NCBI RefSeq assembly: GCF_018613415.1
Contig: NZ_JAGGQG010000002.1
Location: forward strand, 434,001 to 498,000
Length of the DNA: 64,000 nt
Direction: 5' to 3'
Source: Bacillus sp. ISL-18
GTDB taxonomy: Bacteria; Bacillota; Bacilli; Bacillales; Cytobacillaceae
The notes below the pieces were generated by a model that saw nothing but the letters and a program-made list of their open reading frames with translations, searched no databases and was not told where the DNA came from. Positions 7,837-17,135 of the stretch are shown one piece after another (position 1 is the stretch's first letter; the number at the start of each line of letters is the position of its first letter). The position numbers and the translations under genes are program-made.

Positions 7837-9585
7837 ATGAGTTATTCACCAAAAATGAAAATGGGTAAGATCCTAGCCAATAAAAAGGCCAAAGCAGTCT
7901 TGCTAAAATATGTACCGCAATTATTGGAACCTACTGAATTCCCAATTATGTTTATTAAATTAAGTACTTTGGAACAGCTAATTTCACGGCTGCCTGAGAC
8001 CCTCCGTACAAAGGGGATTGTGGAAACACTGTATTCAGAGCTAGCTGCTGTAGAAGAGTTGGAAGAAGAAACTGGTTATATAGCACCGGTGTCTAATTAC
8101 GAATCTGAGTCAGAAAATTTGGGATCGGCCAAGGTTAGTATCCCAAGTACAGTAGAAAAATGGTCTGTTTTTGAGGTTGAACTTGAGGGTCCAGATCACG
8201 GCAATCCTTTTACAGATGTCACGTTGCAAGCAGAATTTATCTGTAATGGAGAGAAACGCCGTAAAGCTCTTGGTTTCTATGACGGGAATGGTATTTATCG
8301 AATCAGATTCATGCCTGATGCTGAGGGAATCTGGACATTTCAAACAACGAGTAACGCCAGATCTATGGCAGGTATTGAGGGTAAATTCGAATGTATCAGT
8401 CCTTCTAAAGATAACCACGGTCCTGTCCGCGTTAAAAATACATATCATTTTTCGTATGAGGATGGCACCCCCTATATTCCTGTAGGAACGACATGCTATG
8501 CATGGATTCATCAGGAGGAAGAATTAATCCAACAAACCTTGGAAACTTTACAAACATCTCCATTTAATAAGATGCGAATGTGTATGTTTCCTAAATCCTA
8601 TCAATTCAATTCTAATGAGCCTTTATATTATCCATTTGAAGGTTCTCTTGAGGAAGGCTTTGACTTTACACGCTTTAATCCTAAGTTTTTTCAGCACCTG
8701 GAACAAAGGATTATCGATCTTGGGAATCTAGGAATTGAAGCCGACCTTATCCTGTACCATGCCTATGACAGGTGGGGATTTGCGGAAATGAAAAAGGCGG
8801 AAGATGACCGCTATTTGAAGTATCTCACCGCTCGTCTCTCGGCCTATCGAAATCTTTGGTGGTCATTAGCGAATGAATATGACTTAATGTGGGCGAAAGA
8901 AATCGAGGATTGGGAGCGCTTTGCTCAGATTATCACGGAAAATGACCCCCACCAACACCTCATCTCCATTCATAACTGTTTTGGATTCTATGATTATTCA
9001 CGGCCTTGGGTGACACACTGTAGTGTTCAACGAGTCGATGTATATCGAACAGCTGAGAATACGGATCAATGGAGAAAACAGTGGAATAAACCAATCGTGA
9101 TCGACGAATGTGCCTATGAGGGAGATATTGACCAAGGCTGGGGAAATATCACCGGGGAAGAAATGGTCCGACGGTTTTGGGAAGGATCAGTTAGAGGCGG
9201 TTATGTGGGACATGGGGAAACCTATCTTCACCCAGAAGATATTTTATGGTGGTCCAAAGGCGGGAAGTTGTATGGAGACAGTCCAAAACGAATTGGCTTC
9301 TTGAAGCGGATCATGGAAGAGGGTCCGGAGGAAGGATTGAATCCTTTAGAATCGGATTGGGATGCGCCTTCTGCGGGAATTCCTGACCAATATTATTTAT
9401 ATTATTATGGCTTTAATCGACCTAGTTTCAGACAGTACCGGATGAAACCTGGCATTCAATATAAAGTGGCAGTCATCGATACTTGGGAAATGACGATTAA
9501 TGAACTCGAAGGTGTTTATGAAGAGAAATTTAGAATCGACCTGCCTGGAAAACAGTATATGGCTGTTAGGATGACTAAAATTTAG
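7837..9585 (+). CDS. Cytoplasmic DUF5060/DUF4038-type glycoside hydrolase
   Basis: 582 aa, no signal peptide, so it would act on imported oligosaccharides. Three parts are visible: an N-terminal helical module (about 1-90), a beta-sandwich resembling DUF5060 (about 105-180, with EVELEGPDHGNPF and IRFMPDAEGIWTF), and a TIM-barrel of the DUF4038/DUF5605 type (about 200-500) with a small C-terminal beta domain. Candidate catalytic acids are Glu347 in LANEYDLMW and Glu424 in VIDECAYEGD, the spacing expected for a retaining clan-A-like barrel. The helical module resembles the tail of the GH3 enzyme in the same operon. The substrate is unknown; relatives occur in pectin and plant-glycoside loci. 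It is followed 25 bp later by an esterase, suggesting joint action on an acylated glycan. Confidence 0.82.
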   Translation: MSYSPKMKMGKILANKKAKAVLLKYVPQLLEPTEFPIMFIKLSTLEQLISRLPETLRTKGIVETLYSELAAVEELEEETGYIAPVSNYESESENLGSAKVSIPSTVEKWSVFEVELEGPDHGNPFTDVTLQAEFICNGEKRRKALGFYDGNGIYRIRFMPDAEGIWTFQTTSNARSMAGIEGKFECISPSKDNHGPVRVKNTYHFSYEDGTPYIPVGTTCYAWIHQEEELIQQTLETLQTSPFNKMRMCMFPKSYQFNSNEPLYYPFEGSLEEGFDFTRFNPKFFQHLEQRIIDLGNLGIEADLILYHAYDRWGFAEMKKAEDDRYLKYLTARLSAYRNLWWSLANEYDLMWAKEIEDWERFAQIITENDPHQHLISIHNCFGFYDYSRPWVTHCSVQRVDVYRTAENTDQWRKQWNKPIVIDECAYEGDIDQGWGNITGEEMVRRFWEGSVRGGYVGHGETYLHPEDILWWSKGGKLYGDSPKRIGFLKRIMEEGPEEGLNPLESDWDAPSAGIPDQYYLYYYGFNRPSFRQYRMKPGIQYKVAVIDTWEMTINELEGVYEEKFRIDLPGKQYMAVRMTKI

Positions 9586-9610
9586 TTTTATCAATAGGAG
9601 GAGAGTAAAA

Positions 9611-10900
9611 ATGAATCGTTCTTACATGACTGTGACCGAAGTTACTGACTATGGCCCTTATATTACAAAAATCATTCTTCCGCTTCCCGAATCTATTAAA
9701 TCAGAGGCACTCTCGGAAGATACTTTCAACGTTTATGTCGAGCGGCGAAGCAAAGAAACAGGCGAGGTGCTTCAACTAAGAAAAGATTGGAATTCGGAAG
9801 AACGTTATCCGTCAAAAGGCTATTGTCGTGTGACAAATACGTATGCATCAGATGGTGAAGGGAATAAAACCGAAATTGGCCAATTCGCCACGTTAGAACT
9901 TGAAGTTGAGGCGATCAACCGTTTAAACTCGGAAAATGCGTTTGTAAACGAACATAATGTTTATGTTTTCTGCGATTTTCGCATTACGCTGGTAAAAGAA
10001 ATACAAGCCGATAGTGCTTCTATTTCAGGGCTAGTCTATGATCATTTCAGCGGCGGTCGTATGGAGCAAGTCAAAGGGTGGGTAAATAGTGAGTCATCCT
10101 ATGCTGAGATGCCCTTACGGTTCGGCTATTTTACACCAAATATGAGCGAAGAAAAACGTCCATTGATTATCTGGCTCCATGGTGCAGGCGAAGGTGGATA
10201 TGACACCTCGGTTGCCTATACTGGTAATAATGTTGTAAATCTATCAAGCGAAAAAGTACAGAAAATGTTTGGCGGTGCTTATGTCCTTGCTCCACAAGTG
10301 CCCACTATGTGGATGGACGACGGCAGTGGTGAGTATACGATTGAAGGAAAGTCAATGTACGTGAAAGCACTTAAAGCACTCATTGATGAGTTTATTCATT
10401 TACACCCAGATATAGATACAAATCGAATCTACATCGGAGGCTGTTCTAATGGAGGCTTCATGACGATGCGTATGATTATCGATTACCCTGGTTTCTTCGC
10501 AGCAGCCTATCCTGTATGTGAAGCACTCTACGATAATGTGATTACCGATCAAAACATTGATGAGATAAAGAATACCCCTATCTGGTTCACACATGCAAAA
10601 AATGATGAAGTTGTAAAACCCGAGATCACAGTGATTCCAACATATGAGCGTCTAGTAGAAGCCGGTGCTCCTAATGTTCATTTTTCCTATTTTGATAAGG
10701 TTGTAGATACTTCAGGCATTTTCAAGGATTCTGAAGGCAACCCATTTGAATTTTTTGGCCATGGCACCTGGATCTACATGCTCAAAGACGAATGTGTACT
10801 CGACTATGATGGCTCTCCAGTAAAAGTAAATGGAAAAGATGTAACGCTTCTCCAATGGCTGGCGTTGCAGACAAAACAAATAACAGTCACAAATCGATAG
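9611..10900 (+). CDS. Carbohydrate-esterase-like alpha/beta hydrolase with N-terminal Ig-like domain
   Basis: 429 aa, no signal peptide. The first about 140 residues look like an Ig-like sandwich as in EstA-type esterases; the rest is an alpha/beta hydrolase. The triad can be read as Ser279 in GGCSNGGFM, Asp332 in HAKNDEVV and His384 in FFGHGTW. An oxyanion region WLHGAGEGG is present. Such proteins are annotated as prolyl-oligopeptidase-type or PHB-depolymerase-like esterases and often remove acetyl or feruloyl groups from plant polymers. AGGAGGAGAG precedes the ATG. It lies between two glycosidases on one strand, so a role in deacylating the imported oligosaccharide is the most likely reading. 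Specificity is not evident. Confidence 0.82.
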   Translation: MNRSYMTVTEVTDYGPYITKIILPLPESIKSEALSEDTFNVYVERRSKETGEVLQLRKDWNSEERYPSKGYCRVTNTYASDGEGNKTEIGQFATLELEVEAINRLNSENAFVNEHNVYVFCDFRITLVKEIQADSASISGLVYDHFSGGRMEQVKGWVNSESSYAEMPLRFGYFTPNMSEEKRPLIIWLHGAGEGGYDTSVAYTGNNVVNLSSEKVQKMFGGAYVLAPQVPTMWMDDGSGEYTIEGKSMYVKALKALIDEFIHLHPDIDTNRIYIGGCSNGGFMTMRMIIDYPGFFAAAYPVCEALYDNVITDQNIDEIKNTPIWFTHAKNDEVVKPEITVIPTYERLVEAGAPNVHFSYFDKVVDTSGIFKDSEGNPFEFFGHGTWIYMLKDECVLDYDGSPVKVNGKDVTLLQWLALQTKQITVTNR

Positions 10901-10957
10901 GGAAAAGTAAATAAAAAGGTTGTTCTTGTTCGCTAATATTGAGGAGGTATTTAAAGG

Positions 10958-13267
10958 ATGGAAAGAGATATTAAAAAATTAATTGAACAAATGACCCTGG
11001 AAGAAAAGGCTAGTCTTTGCTCTGGGCTAAACTTCTGGCAGCTTAAAGGAATTGAGAGATTAGGAATTCCATCCATCATGGTCACAGATGGCCCGCATGG
11101 TCTGCGTAAACAGCAGCAAAGTGCCGATCACCTGGGAATATATGATAGTGTCCCGGCCACCTGCTTCCCTTCCGCAGTTGGTCTCGCAAGTACCTGGAAT
11201 CGTTCCCTTATTAATAAGGTTGGAGTGGCTTTAGGTGAAGAGTGTCAGGCTGAGGATGTCGCTGTTTTACTAGGACCTGGTGCGAATATCAAACGTTCAC
11301 CCCTGTGCGGGAGGAATTTTGAGTATTTTTCAGAAGATCCTTACCTTTCTTCAGAATTAGCGGCAAGCCACATTAATGGGGTACAAAGTCAGGGAGTTGG
11401 GACTTCTCTTAAACATTTTGCAGCTAATAACCAGGAACATCGCCGTATGTCCGTGGATGCAGTCGTTGATGAAAGAACATTTAGAGAAATCTATCTTGCT
11501 AGTTTCGAAAATGCGGTTAAAAAGGGCGAACCATGGACGGTTATGTGCTCCTATAACAAAGTAAATGGGGAATATGCTTCAGAAAATAAAACATTATTAA
11601 CGGACATTTTAAAGGATGAATGGGGCTTTGATGGGTTTGTTGTGTCAGACTGGGGTGCAGTCAATGAGCGCGCAAAAGGGTTAGAAGCAGGCTTAGATTT
11701 AGAAATGCCTTCAAGTAATGGGATAGGCGATCGAAAAATAGTAGAAGCCGTAAAAAATGGCCAGCTTTCAGAACAAAAACTAGATAGAACAGTAGAGCGG
11801 CTATTAAAAATTATTTTCAAAGCAGTTGATAACAAAAAAGAAAATGCTGTCTATGATAAAGAGAATCACCACCAGCTTGCTAGAAAAGTAGCGAGGGAGG
11901 GTATGGTTCTATTGAAAAATGATGATGGTGTTCTTCCGTTAAAAAAGGATGGAACGATTGCCGTAATCGGAGAGTTTGCTGTTAACCCAAGATACCAGGG
12001 CGGCGGAAGTTCACATATCAAGCCGACCAAGCTGGATAATATATGTGAGGAAATAGAAAAGAGTGCTGGAAATGGCAGCGTTGTTTATGCAAAAGGCTAT
12101 CATTTAAAAAATGATGATACAGATGGTCAATTAATTGCAGAAGCAAAGGAAAAGGCGCTCCAAGCTGATGTAGCTGTTTTATTTGTTGGTCTTCCTGATC
12201 GATATGAATCGGAAGGTTATGACAGAGAGCATTTAAGAATCCCAGACAATCATCGCATTCTTATTGAAGCAGTAGCAGAGGTACAGCCTAATATAGTGGT
12301 CGTCTTAAGCAATGGTGCTCCAATTGAAATGCCATGGCTTGGTAAAGTAAAGGGTCTACTAGAAGGATATTTGGGAGGTCAGGCGCTAGGAGGAGCAATC
12401 GCTGATTTATTATTTGGAGATGAGAATCCAAGTGGGAAATTGGCTGAAACATTCCCGAAGGAGCTGCGTCATAATCCTTCCTATCTTAACTTCCCTGGGG
12501 AAGGGGACAAGGTAGAATATAAGGAAGGGCTTTTTGTAGGGTACCGCTATTACGATGCGAAAGGAATAGAACCATTATTCCCGTTCGGTTATGGTCTGAG
12601 CTATACAAGTTTTGAATATTCCAATCTGCTCATTAACAAAGAATCCATTTTAGATAATGAGACAGTTGAAGTGACTGTTACAGTTAAAAATACAGGTGAG
12701 AGGGCTGGGAAAGAAATTGTACAGCTGTATGTTCGTGATACCGAGAGTACTGTGATTCGACCTGAGAAAGAATTAAAGGGCTTTGTAAAGGTTGATTTAC
12801 AACCTGGTGAAGAGAAAGAAGTAACCTTCACCTTGGATAATAGAGCGTTTGCTTATTACAATGTAGACCTCAAGGACTGGCATGTGGAGAGTGGTTTGTT
12901 TGAGGTACTTGTAGGGAAGTCTTCAGCTGACATTATTTTAAAAGGGACACTGCAAGTAAACTCTACTGTTACCATAAACAAGTTAGTCCATCGAAACACG
13001 ACAATTGGGGATCTTATCACAAATCCATTTCTAGCTCCATTTGTCCAGGAAACTCTTGCCAAGGCAAATGAAGGCAGTCCATTTGCTAATATGGGGGAAG
13101 ACTCAGATGGTTTTGAAATGTTCGAGGCGATGATGAGATTTATGCCGTTACGAGCCATGGCCGCATTCAATCCAGATAATTTCACAGAAGAAATGCTTAA
13201 TAGTCTTATAAAACAACTAAATGAAAGATTAGCAAATGCAACGAATGCCCAAACAATAATCAACTAA
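10958..13267 (+). CDS. GH3 beta-glucosidase-type hydrolase, intracellular
   Basis: Family 3 glycoside hydrolase of 769 aa without signal peptide. Order: GH3 N-terminal barrel (about 1-290) with nucleophile Asp231 in [10 protein letters not shown]3 C-terminal sandwich (about 310-560) with candidate acid/base Glu419 in [10 protein letters not shown], FnIII-like domain (about 580-670), and a helical tail (about 680-769). The PA14 insert common in this subgroup is absent. The tail resembles the helical module at the N-terminus of the DUF5060-type glycosidase in the same operon. GAGGAGG precedes the ATG and a bidirectional terminator follows. Expected to remove a non-reducing beta-linked sugar (glucose, xylose or similar) from imported oligosaccharides or glycosides; exact sugar unknown. 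Confidence 0.92.
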   Translation: MERDIKKLIEQMTLEEKASLCSGLNFWQLKGIERLGIPSIMVTDGPHGLRKQQQSADHLGIYDSVPATCFPSAVGLASTWNRSLINKVGVALGEECQAEDVAVLLGPGANIKRSPLCGRNFEYFSEDPYLSSELAASHINGVQSQGVGTSLKHFAANNQEHRRMSVDAVVDERTFREIYLASFENAVKKGEPWTVMCSYNKVNGEYASENKTLLTDILKDEWGFDGFVVSDWGAVNERAKGLEAGLDLEMPSSNGIGDRKIVEAVKNGQLSEQKLDRTVERLLKIIFKAVDNKKENAVYDKENHHQLARKVAREGMVLLKNDDGVLPLKKDGTIAVIGEFAVNPRYQGGGSSHIKPTKLDNICEEIEKSAGNGSVVYAKGYHLKNDDTDGQLIAEAKEKALQADVAVLFVGLPDRYESEGYDREHLRIPDNHRILIEAVAEVQPNIVVVLSNGAPIEMPWLGKVKGLLEGYLGGQALGGAIADLLFGDENPSGKLAETFPKELRHNPSYLNFPGEGDKVEYKEGLFVGYRYYDAKGIEPLFPFGYGLSYTSFEYSNLLINKESILDNETVEVTVTVKNTGERAGKEIVQLYVRDTESTVIRPEKELKGFVKVDLQPGEEKEVTFTLDNRAFAYYNVDLKDWHVESGLFEVLVGKSSADIILKGTLQVNSTVTINKLVHRNTTIGDLITNPFLAPFVQETLAKANEGSPFANMGEDSDGFEMFEAMMRFMPLRAMAAFNPDNFTEEMLNSLIKQLNERLANATNAQTIIN

Positions 13268-13346
13268 ACATTTCATACTGTAGAGCTTATAACTAACCTA
13301 ATTAGAAAAATTATTTTAGTTAATTATAACCCGGGTTTATTTCCGC

Positions 13347-13390
13347 AAAAAAACCTTAGCTTGGTATATATACCGAACTAAGGTTTTTTA
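13347..13390. terminator. Bidirectional terminator between GH3 and lacI-type genes
   Basis: AAAAAACCTTAG and CTAAGGTTTTTT form the outer stem and GGTATATATACC the self-complementary top. U runs occur on both strands, serving the converging GH3 (+) and repressor (-) genes. Confidence 0.9.
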
Positions 13391-13394
13391 TTTT

Positions 13395-14453
13395 TTAGGC
13401 TTGTATTTCACTTTCGGTTAATGTGGAAACTACACATGATTTCCTTTCAATCAGTTCTGTATCCACAAACAATTTAATTTTATCAGTGTCATTATTTTCA
13501 ATCTGTTTAATAAGTTTTTCAACAGCAAGTAAGGCAATCCTATCTTTTTTTACATGGATTGTCGTTAATTCAGGCGTTATCACTTGTGATTCAAAGATGT
13601 TATCAAAACCAATCACAGAAACGTCATCCGGAACTCTAACGCCTAATTCAGTGAGCGATTTAATAACGCTAATGGCCATATAATCAGCTTCGCAAAATAA
13701 GGCTGAAGGCAATTGGTTTAACCGGTTTTTGATTTTCTCTTTAAACACATCCTGGGATGAAATCACCGTCGGAGATACTGAAAAGTAATTGGTTTCGGCA
13801 ATCATTAACCCGTTTTCACTTAGTGCTTGTAAAAAACCCTTTTTTCTCATATCAAAATTATACATTCTCGTATTTGATCCTACATAACCAATTTGCTGGT
13901 GTCCTAACTCCATTAAGTATTGTCCTGCCTGGTACCCACCATATACGTTATTCATGACGACAAAACTTACGTCCAGCGTCTCAAAACAGGTATCCAGCAC
14001 AACCATATTTGGCTGTACACATGCAACGATATTAATTTGCTCCGGTGTTAAGTTTGTACCTAACAATAATATACCTGCGGACTTTTGTTCTTGCTCGAGT
14101 CGGGTTATTTCATCTTGGAGATTCTCTATACTAATGGAAGAAACCATAAGAGAATTACCACTAGTACCAATTTGTCTATCAAGATTGTGTATTAAATCCG
14201 TGAAAAACGGGAGTGATTCATATTGCTCTGTCACAATACCTGTATTCGTGACTGCTACAAATCTCAACAATTTTTTGTTCGGCTGAACAAATTGATCCGC
14301 TTTAATAATGGGGCGTGGAATATATCCATGTTCCTGAGCAATTCTAAGTACCTTCTCACGTGTTTTTTGGCTGACACCATTTTTTCCATTCAACGCCAGA
14401 GAAACAGCGGATTTCGAAACATTAGCTAATTTAGCAATATCATCTATTTTCAT
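13395..14453 (-). CDS. LacI-family transcriptional repressor
   Basis: 352 aa. The N-terminal helix-turn-helix and hinge are clear (IDDIAKLANVSKSAVSLALN, then GVSQKTREKVLRIAQEHGY); the rest is a periplasmic-binding-protein-like sugar sensor of LacI type. It is divergent from the isomerase-transketolase-kinase-GH140 operon across 369 bp of very AT-rich DNA. That DNA holds four tandem TTTAGTTTAT elements next to this gene and a palindrome of the same half-site next to the operon, so the protein probably represses both itself and the operon and is released by a sugar or sugar phosphate of the pathway. The inducer is unknown; apiose, apulose or a phosphate ester is my inference from the genes controlled. 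Confidence 0.9.
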   Translation of the reverse strand: MKIDDIAKLANVSKSAVSLALNGKNGVSQKTREKVLRIAQEHGYIPRPIIKADQFVQPNKKLLRFVAVTNTGIVTEQYESLPFFTDLIHNLDRQIGTSGNSLMVSSISIENLQDEITRLEQEQKSAGILLLGTNLTPEQINIVACVQPNMVVLDTCFETLDVSFVVMNNVYGGYQAGQYLMELGHQQIGYVGSNTRMYNFDMRKKGFLQALSENGLMIAETNYFSVSPTVISSQDVFKEKIKNRLNQLPSALFCEADYMAISVIKSLTELGVRVPDDVSVIGFDNIFESQVITPELTTIHVKKDRIALLAVEKLIKQIENNDTDKIKLFVDTELIERKSCVVSTLTESEIQA

Positions 14454-14540
14454 TAAAATATAAACACCTGCCTACATGATAAAAAGTTCTTTTCCGAAGT
14501 AACTTTTTTGTATATTTTATTATAGCATAAAATCAAATGG

Positions 14541-14583
14541 TTTAGTTTATTTTTAGTTGATGTTTAGTTTATGTTTAGTTTAT
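14541..14583 (-). repeat. Four tandem operator-like half-sites, 11-bp period
   Basis: TTTAGTTTAT occurs at 14541, 14563 and 14574, with TTTAGTTGAT at 14552, giving exact 11-bp spacing, about one helical turn. The array lies about 90 bp upstream of the LacI-type gene, in its probable promoter region. It shares its half-site with the palindrome at 14751-14774. Confidence 0.7.
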
Positions 14584-14750
14584 TTTATATATATAAATTG
14601 TATTTATTTTGGGTAACAGTATATTTTTAATGATTTACATATAAAAAACACTAAAATTTATATAAACATTTAAATAAATAACTAAAATATTTTATAAAAT
14701 TAATTGACTAATATTTTAATAGTTGTTATTATTGGTTCAAGAGTTAGGGG

Positions 14751-14774
14751 ATAAACTAAATTTATTTAGTTTAT
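14751..14774 (+). promoter_or_regulatory. Perfect 24-bp palindrome, candidate LacI-type operator
   Basis: ATAAACTAAAT and ATTTAGTTTAT form 11-bp arms around TT. The right arm contains the TTTAGTTTAT unit of the array at 14541-14583. It lies 77 bp upstream of the isomerase start. It lacks the central CG common in LacI operators, so binding by the adjacent repressor is inferred from placement. The rest of the 14454-14822 gap is AT-rich with no further gene. Confidence 0.65.
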
Positions 14775-14788
14775 TTAAAAAAACATTA

Positions 14789-14803
14789 TTGTATACGCTT
14801 TTA
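14789..14803 (+). promoter_or_regulatory. Weak cre-like site upstream of the isomerase operon
   Basis: TTGTATACGCTTTTA matches the cre consensus with two deviations (13 of 15). It lies 47 bp before the isomerase start. Tentative. Confidence 0.3.
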
Positions 14804-14849
14804 GTATCTTGATGGTTATATTATGAAATTGTTTGGGAGGCGCTGGAAA

Positions 14850-16286
14850 ATGGGGAAAATTAGACTTGGATTTGCTCCAACAAGAAGATTTGTATTTAGT
14901 AAAGAAGATGCATTGAAGTATAAACAATTAATTAGAGAAAAGATGGAGAGCTTCGGACTAGGCCTGGAAATTGTTGATTTAGAAGGGATTAATGAAGAAG
15001 GGTTGCTGCATGAGCGTTTAGAAGAACCAGCGATAATAAAGCGCTTTAGGGATGCTGAAGTGGATGCATTATTTTTCCCGCACTGCAACTTTGGTACTGA
15101 AGATATCGTAGCTCGTGTAGCCAAAGCAATCGGCAAACCTGTTTTGCTTTGGGGTCCGAGAGACGAAGCTCCATTGGAAGATGGGATGCGTCTCCGTGAT
15201 ACACAATGCGGAATTTTTGCCACAGGTAAAGTGCTAAGAAGATTTAATGTCAAGTTTACATATATCACTAACTGCACGGTTGATAGCCCTGTTTTTGAGC
15301 GGGGATTTAAGAACTTCATTGCTGCAGCGAATGTGGTAAAACAGTTTAATAATCTACGAATCTTGCAAATTTCCACAAGACCATCTGATTTTTGGTCAGT
15401 CATCTGCAATGAAGGGGAATTGTTGGAAACATTTGGAGTTCAAATTCACCCGATTACACTTGATGAGTTGAAGAAGGTCACGTTGAAAATTGAGAAGACT
15501 GATAGTCCAGAATTAGATGAAGCAATCGGCTATATAAAAGAAATGCTCGACTGGAGTGCAGTTACGGAACAGGATGTTCGACGGATCGCTTCCTTAAAAG
15601 TGGCAATGAAACAACTGGCTGCCGAGACAAGAAGTACAGCAATTGCTATTCAATGCTGGTCAACCCTGCAGGATATTATTGGCATCATGCCATGTCTAGC
15701 CAATGCGATTCTGACAGACGAACAGATCCCGGTAACTTGCGAAACAGACATTCATGGAGCGATTACCTCGATTATGGTTCAAGCCGCTACCATGAATACT
15801 AAGCCAACTTTCTTTGCTGATATTACGATTCGTCATCCAGAAAATCCTAATGGCGAATTGTTATTCCACTGTGGGAATTTCCCAGTATCGTTAAGTGTCG
15901 AAGAAAAGCCAAAGTTAAATAAACACTTTTTATTTGACGATCATTCTCCAGGTACACATGAGGGGGAAATTAAGGGTGGCGAAATGACGATTGCCCGTTT
16001 TGACGGAGACCATGGTGAATATTCGATTTTCCTAGGAAAAGCTAAAGGGATTGAGGGGCCGTTTTCAAGAGGATCATATGTATGGATAGAAGTAAATGAC
16101 TGGCCATTATGGGAAGAAACACTAGTAAAAGGTCCGTATATCCACCATTCAGTAGGTGTCCATGCCAATGTAATCCCAGCCCTGTTTGAGGCGTGCGAAT
16201 ATATCCCAGGATTGAATCCTGACCCAGTTGATCCAACTGTAGATGAAATCAAAGCATGGCTTCGTGGCAGCGACCTTAATAAATAA
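14850..16286 (+). CDS. L-fucose/L-arabinose-isomerase-like sugar isomerase
   Basis: About 478 aa, aldose-ketose isomerase of the L-fucose isomerase superfamily. I place the start at 14850 (MGKIRLGFAPTRRF) because GGGAGG lies 9 bp upstream; the in-frame ATG at 14823 has no ribosome binding site. The fold signature is visible in the C-terminal half: CETDIHGAIT, ADITIRHPENP and HCGNFPVS supply the acidic and histidine residues expected to bind the divalent metal. It is not RhaA, XylA or AraA. As first gene of an operon with a split transketolase, an FGGY kinase and an apiosidase-like hydrolase, it is best explained as D-apiose (or another pentose) isomerase. That substrate is inferred from context, not sequence. 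Confidence 0.82.
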   Translation: MGKIRLGFAPTRRFVFSKEDALKYKQLIREKMESFGLGLEIVDLEGINEEGLLHERLEEPAIIKRFRDAEVDALFFPHCNFGTEDIVARVAKAIGKPVLLWGPRDEAPLEDGMRLRDTQCGIFATGKVLRRFNVKFTYITNCTVDSPVFERGFKNFIAAANVVKQFNNLRILQISTRPSDFWSVICNEGELLETFGVQIHPITLDELKKVTLKIEKTDSPELDEAIGYIKEMLDWSAVTEQDVRRIASLKVAMKQLAAETRSTAIAIQCWSTLQDIIGIMPCLANAILTDEQIPVTCETDIHGAITSIMVQAATMNTKPTFFADITIRHPENPNGELLFHCGNFPVSLSVEEKPKLNKHFLFDDHSPGTHEGEIKGGEMTIARFDGDHGEYSIFLGKAKGIEGPFSRGSYVWIEVNDWPLWEETLVKGPYIHHSVGVHANVIPALFEACEYIPGLNPDPVDPTVDEIKAWLRGSDLNK

Positions 16287-16304
16287 AGCGAGGGGGCAAA
16301 GAGA

Positions 16305-17135
16305 ATGAACAATATTGAATTTCTAAAACGGAAAGCAACTGAAATTCGAATGGAATTGCTAACAATGATTTATGAAGCGGGTACGGGGCATACAGGCGGC
16401 TCTCTATCCAGTGCGGATATCTTAACGGTTCTTTACTATCATATTATGAATGTTGATCCTAAGAATCCAAAGTGGGAAGATCGCGATCGTTATGTTCAGA
16501 GTAAGGGCCATTCAGTGGAAGCATATTGGGCAATCTTAGCCGACAAGGGATTTTTTCCAAAAGAGGAATTAAAGACATTCTCTCAATTTAATACTAGATT
16601 AATAGGTCATCCGAATAATAAAGTTCCTGGTGTGGAAATGAATACTGGTGCCTTAGGACATGGTCTGCCAGTTTCAGTTGGTATGGCCTTGGCTGCTAAA
16701 ATGGATGGAAAATCGTATCGCGTCTTTACCTTAATGGGAGACGGAGAACAGGCAGAAGGATCAGTTTGGGAAGGGGCTATGGCCGCTTCACATTACAAGC
16801 TGGATAATTTAGTAGCTATTATTGATCGGAATAGATTGCAAATCACAGGAGGTACGGAAGATGTAATGTCCCTTGAACCATTCGGCGAAAAGTGGGGAGC
16901 GTTTGGTTGGGAAGTTGTTGAAGTAGATGGAAATGATATCGAACAGTTAGCAGAAGTTTTGGAGGGAGCTCCAAAAACTGCAGGAAAACCAACTCTTATT
17001 GTTGCCAATACAGTGAAGGGCAAAGGAATTTCATTTGCTGAAAATGTAGCAAAATGGCACCATCATGTCCCAAGTAAAGATGAATATCAATTAGCAATGG
17101 GGGAACTTTCTAAGCAATTGGAGGTGCTACAATGA
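16305..17135 (+). CDS. Transketolase, N-terminal (TPP-binding) subunit
   Basis: 276 aa, the first half of a two-subunit transketolase. TPP/Mg2+-binding features are visible: GHTGGSLSSADI near residue 25, GALGHGLPVSVGMA near 115, and the GDG...N motif beginning GDGEQAEGSVWEG and ending in DRNR. A canonical one-chain transketolase is about 660 aa, so this chain needs the next gene's product; the stop codon overlaps that gene's start (ATGA). Split transketolases linked to an FGGY kinase include apulose-4-phosphate transketolase AptA/AptB of the D-apiose pathway, which moves a two-carbon unit to glyceraldehyde 3-phosphate. The alternative is a generic split transketolase used for another ketose phosphate. 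Confidence 0.9.
   Translation: MNNIEFLKRKATEIRMELLTMIYEAGTGHTGGSLSSADILTVLYYHIMNVDPKNPKWEDRDRYVQSKGHSVEAYWAILADKGFFPKEELKTFSQFNTRLIGHPNNKVPGVEMNTGALGHGLPVSVGMALAAKMDGKSYRVFTLMGDGEQAEGSVWEGAMAASHYKLDNLVAIIDRNRLQITGGTEDVMSLEPFGEKWGAFGWEVVEVDGNDIEQLAEVLEGAPKTAGKPTLIVANTVKGKGISFAENVAKWHHHVPSKDEYQLAMGELSKQLEVLQ

Noticed and set aside
14816..15409. Long open frame of about 197 codons on the minus strand
   Set aside because: Antisense to the well-supported isomerase gene, no ribosome binding site and no recognisable motif; the composition follows the opposite coding frame.
14850..16286. Assignment as L-rhamnose isomerase to complete the rhamnose pathway
   Set aside because: The sequence resembles the fucose/arabinose isomerase superfamily, not the xylose-isomerase-like RhaA fold.
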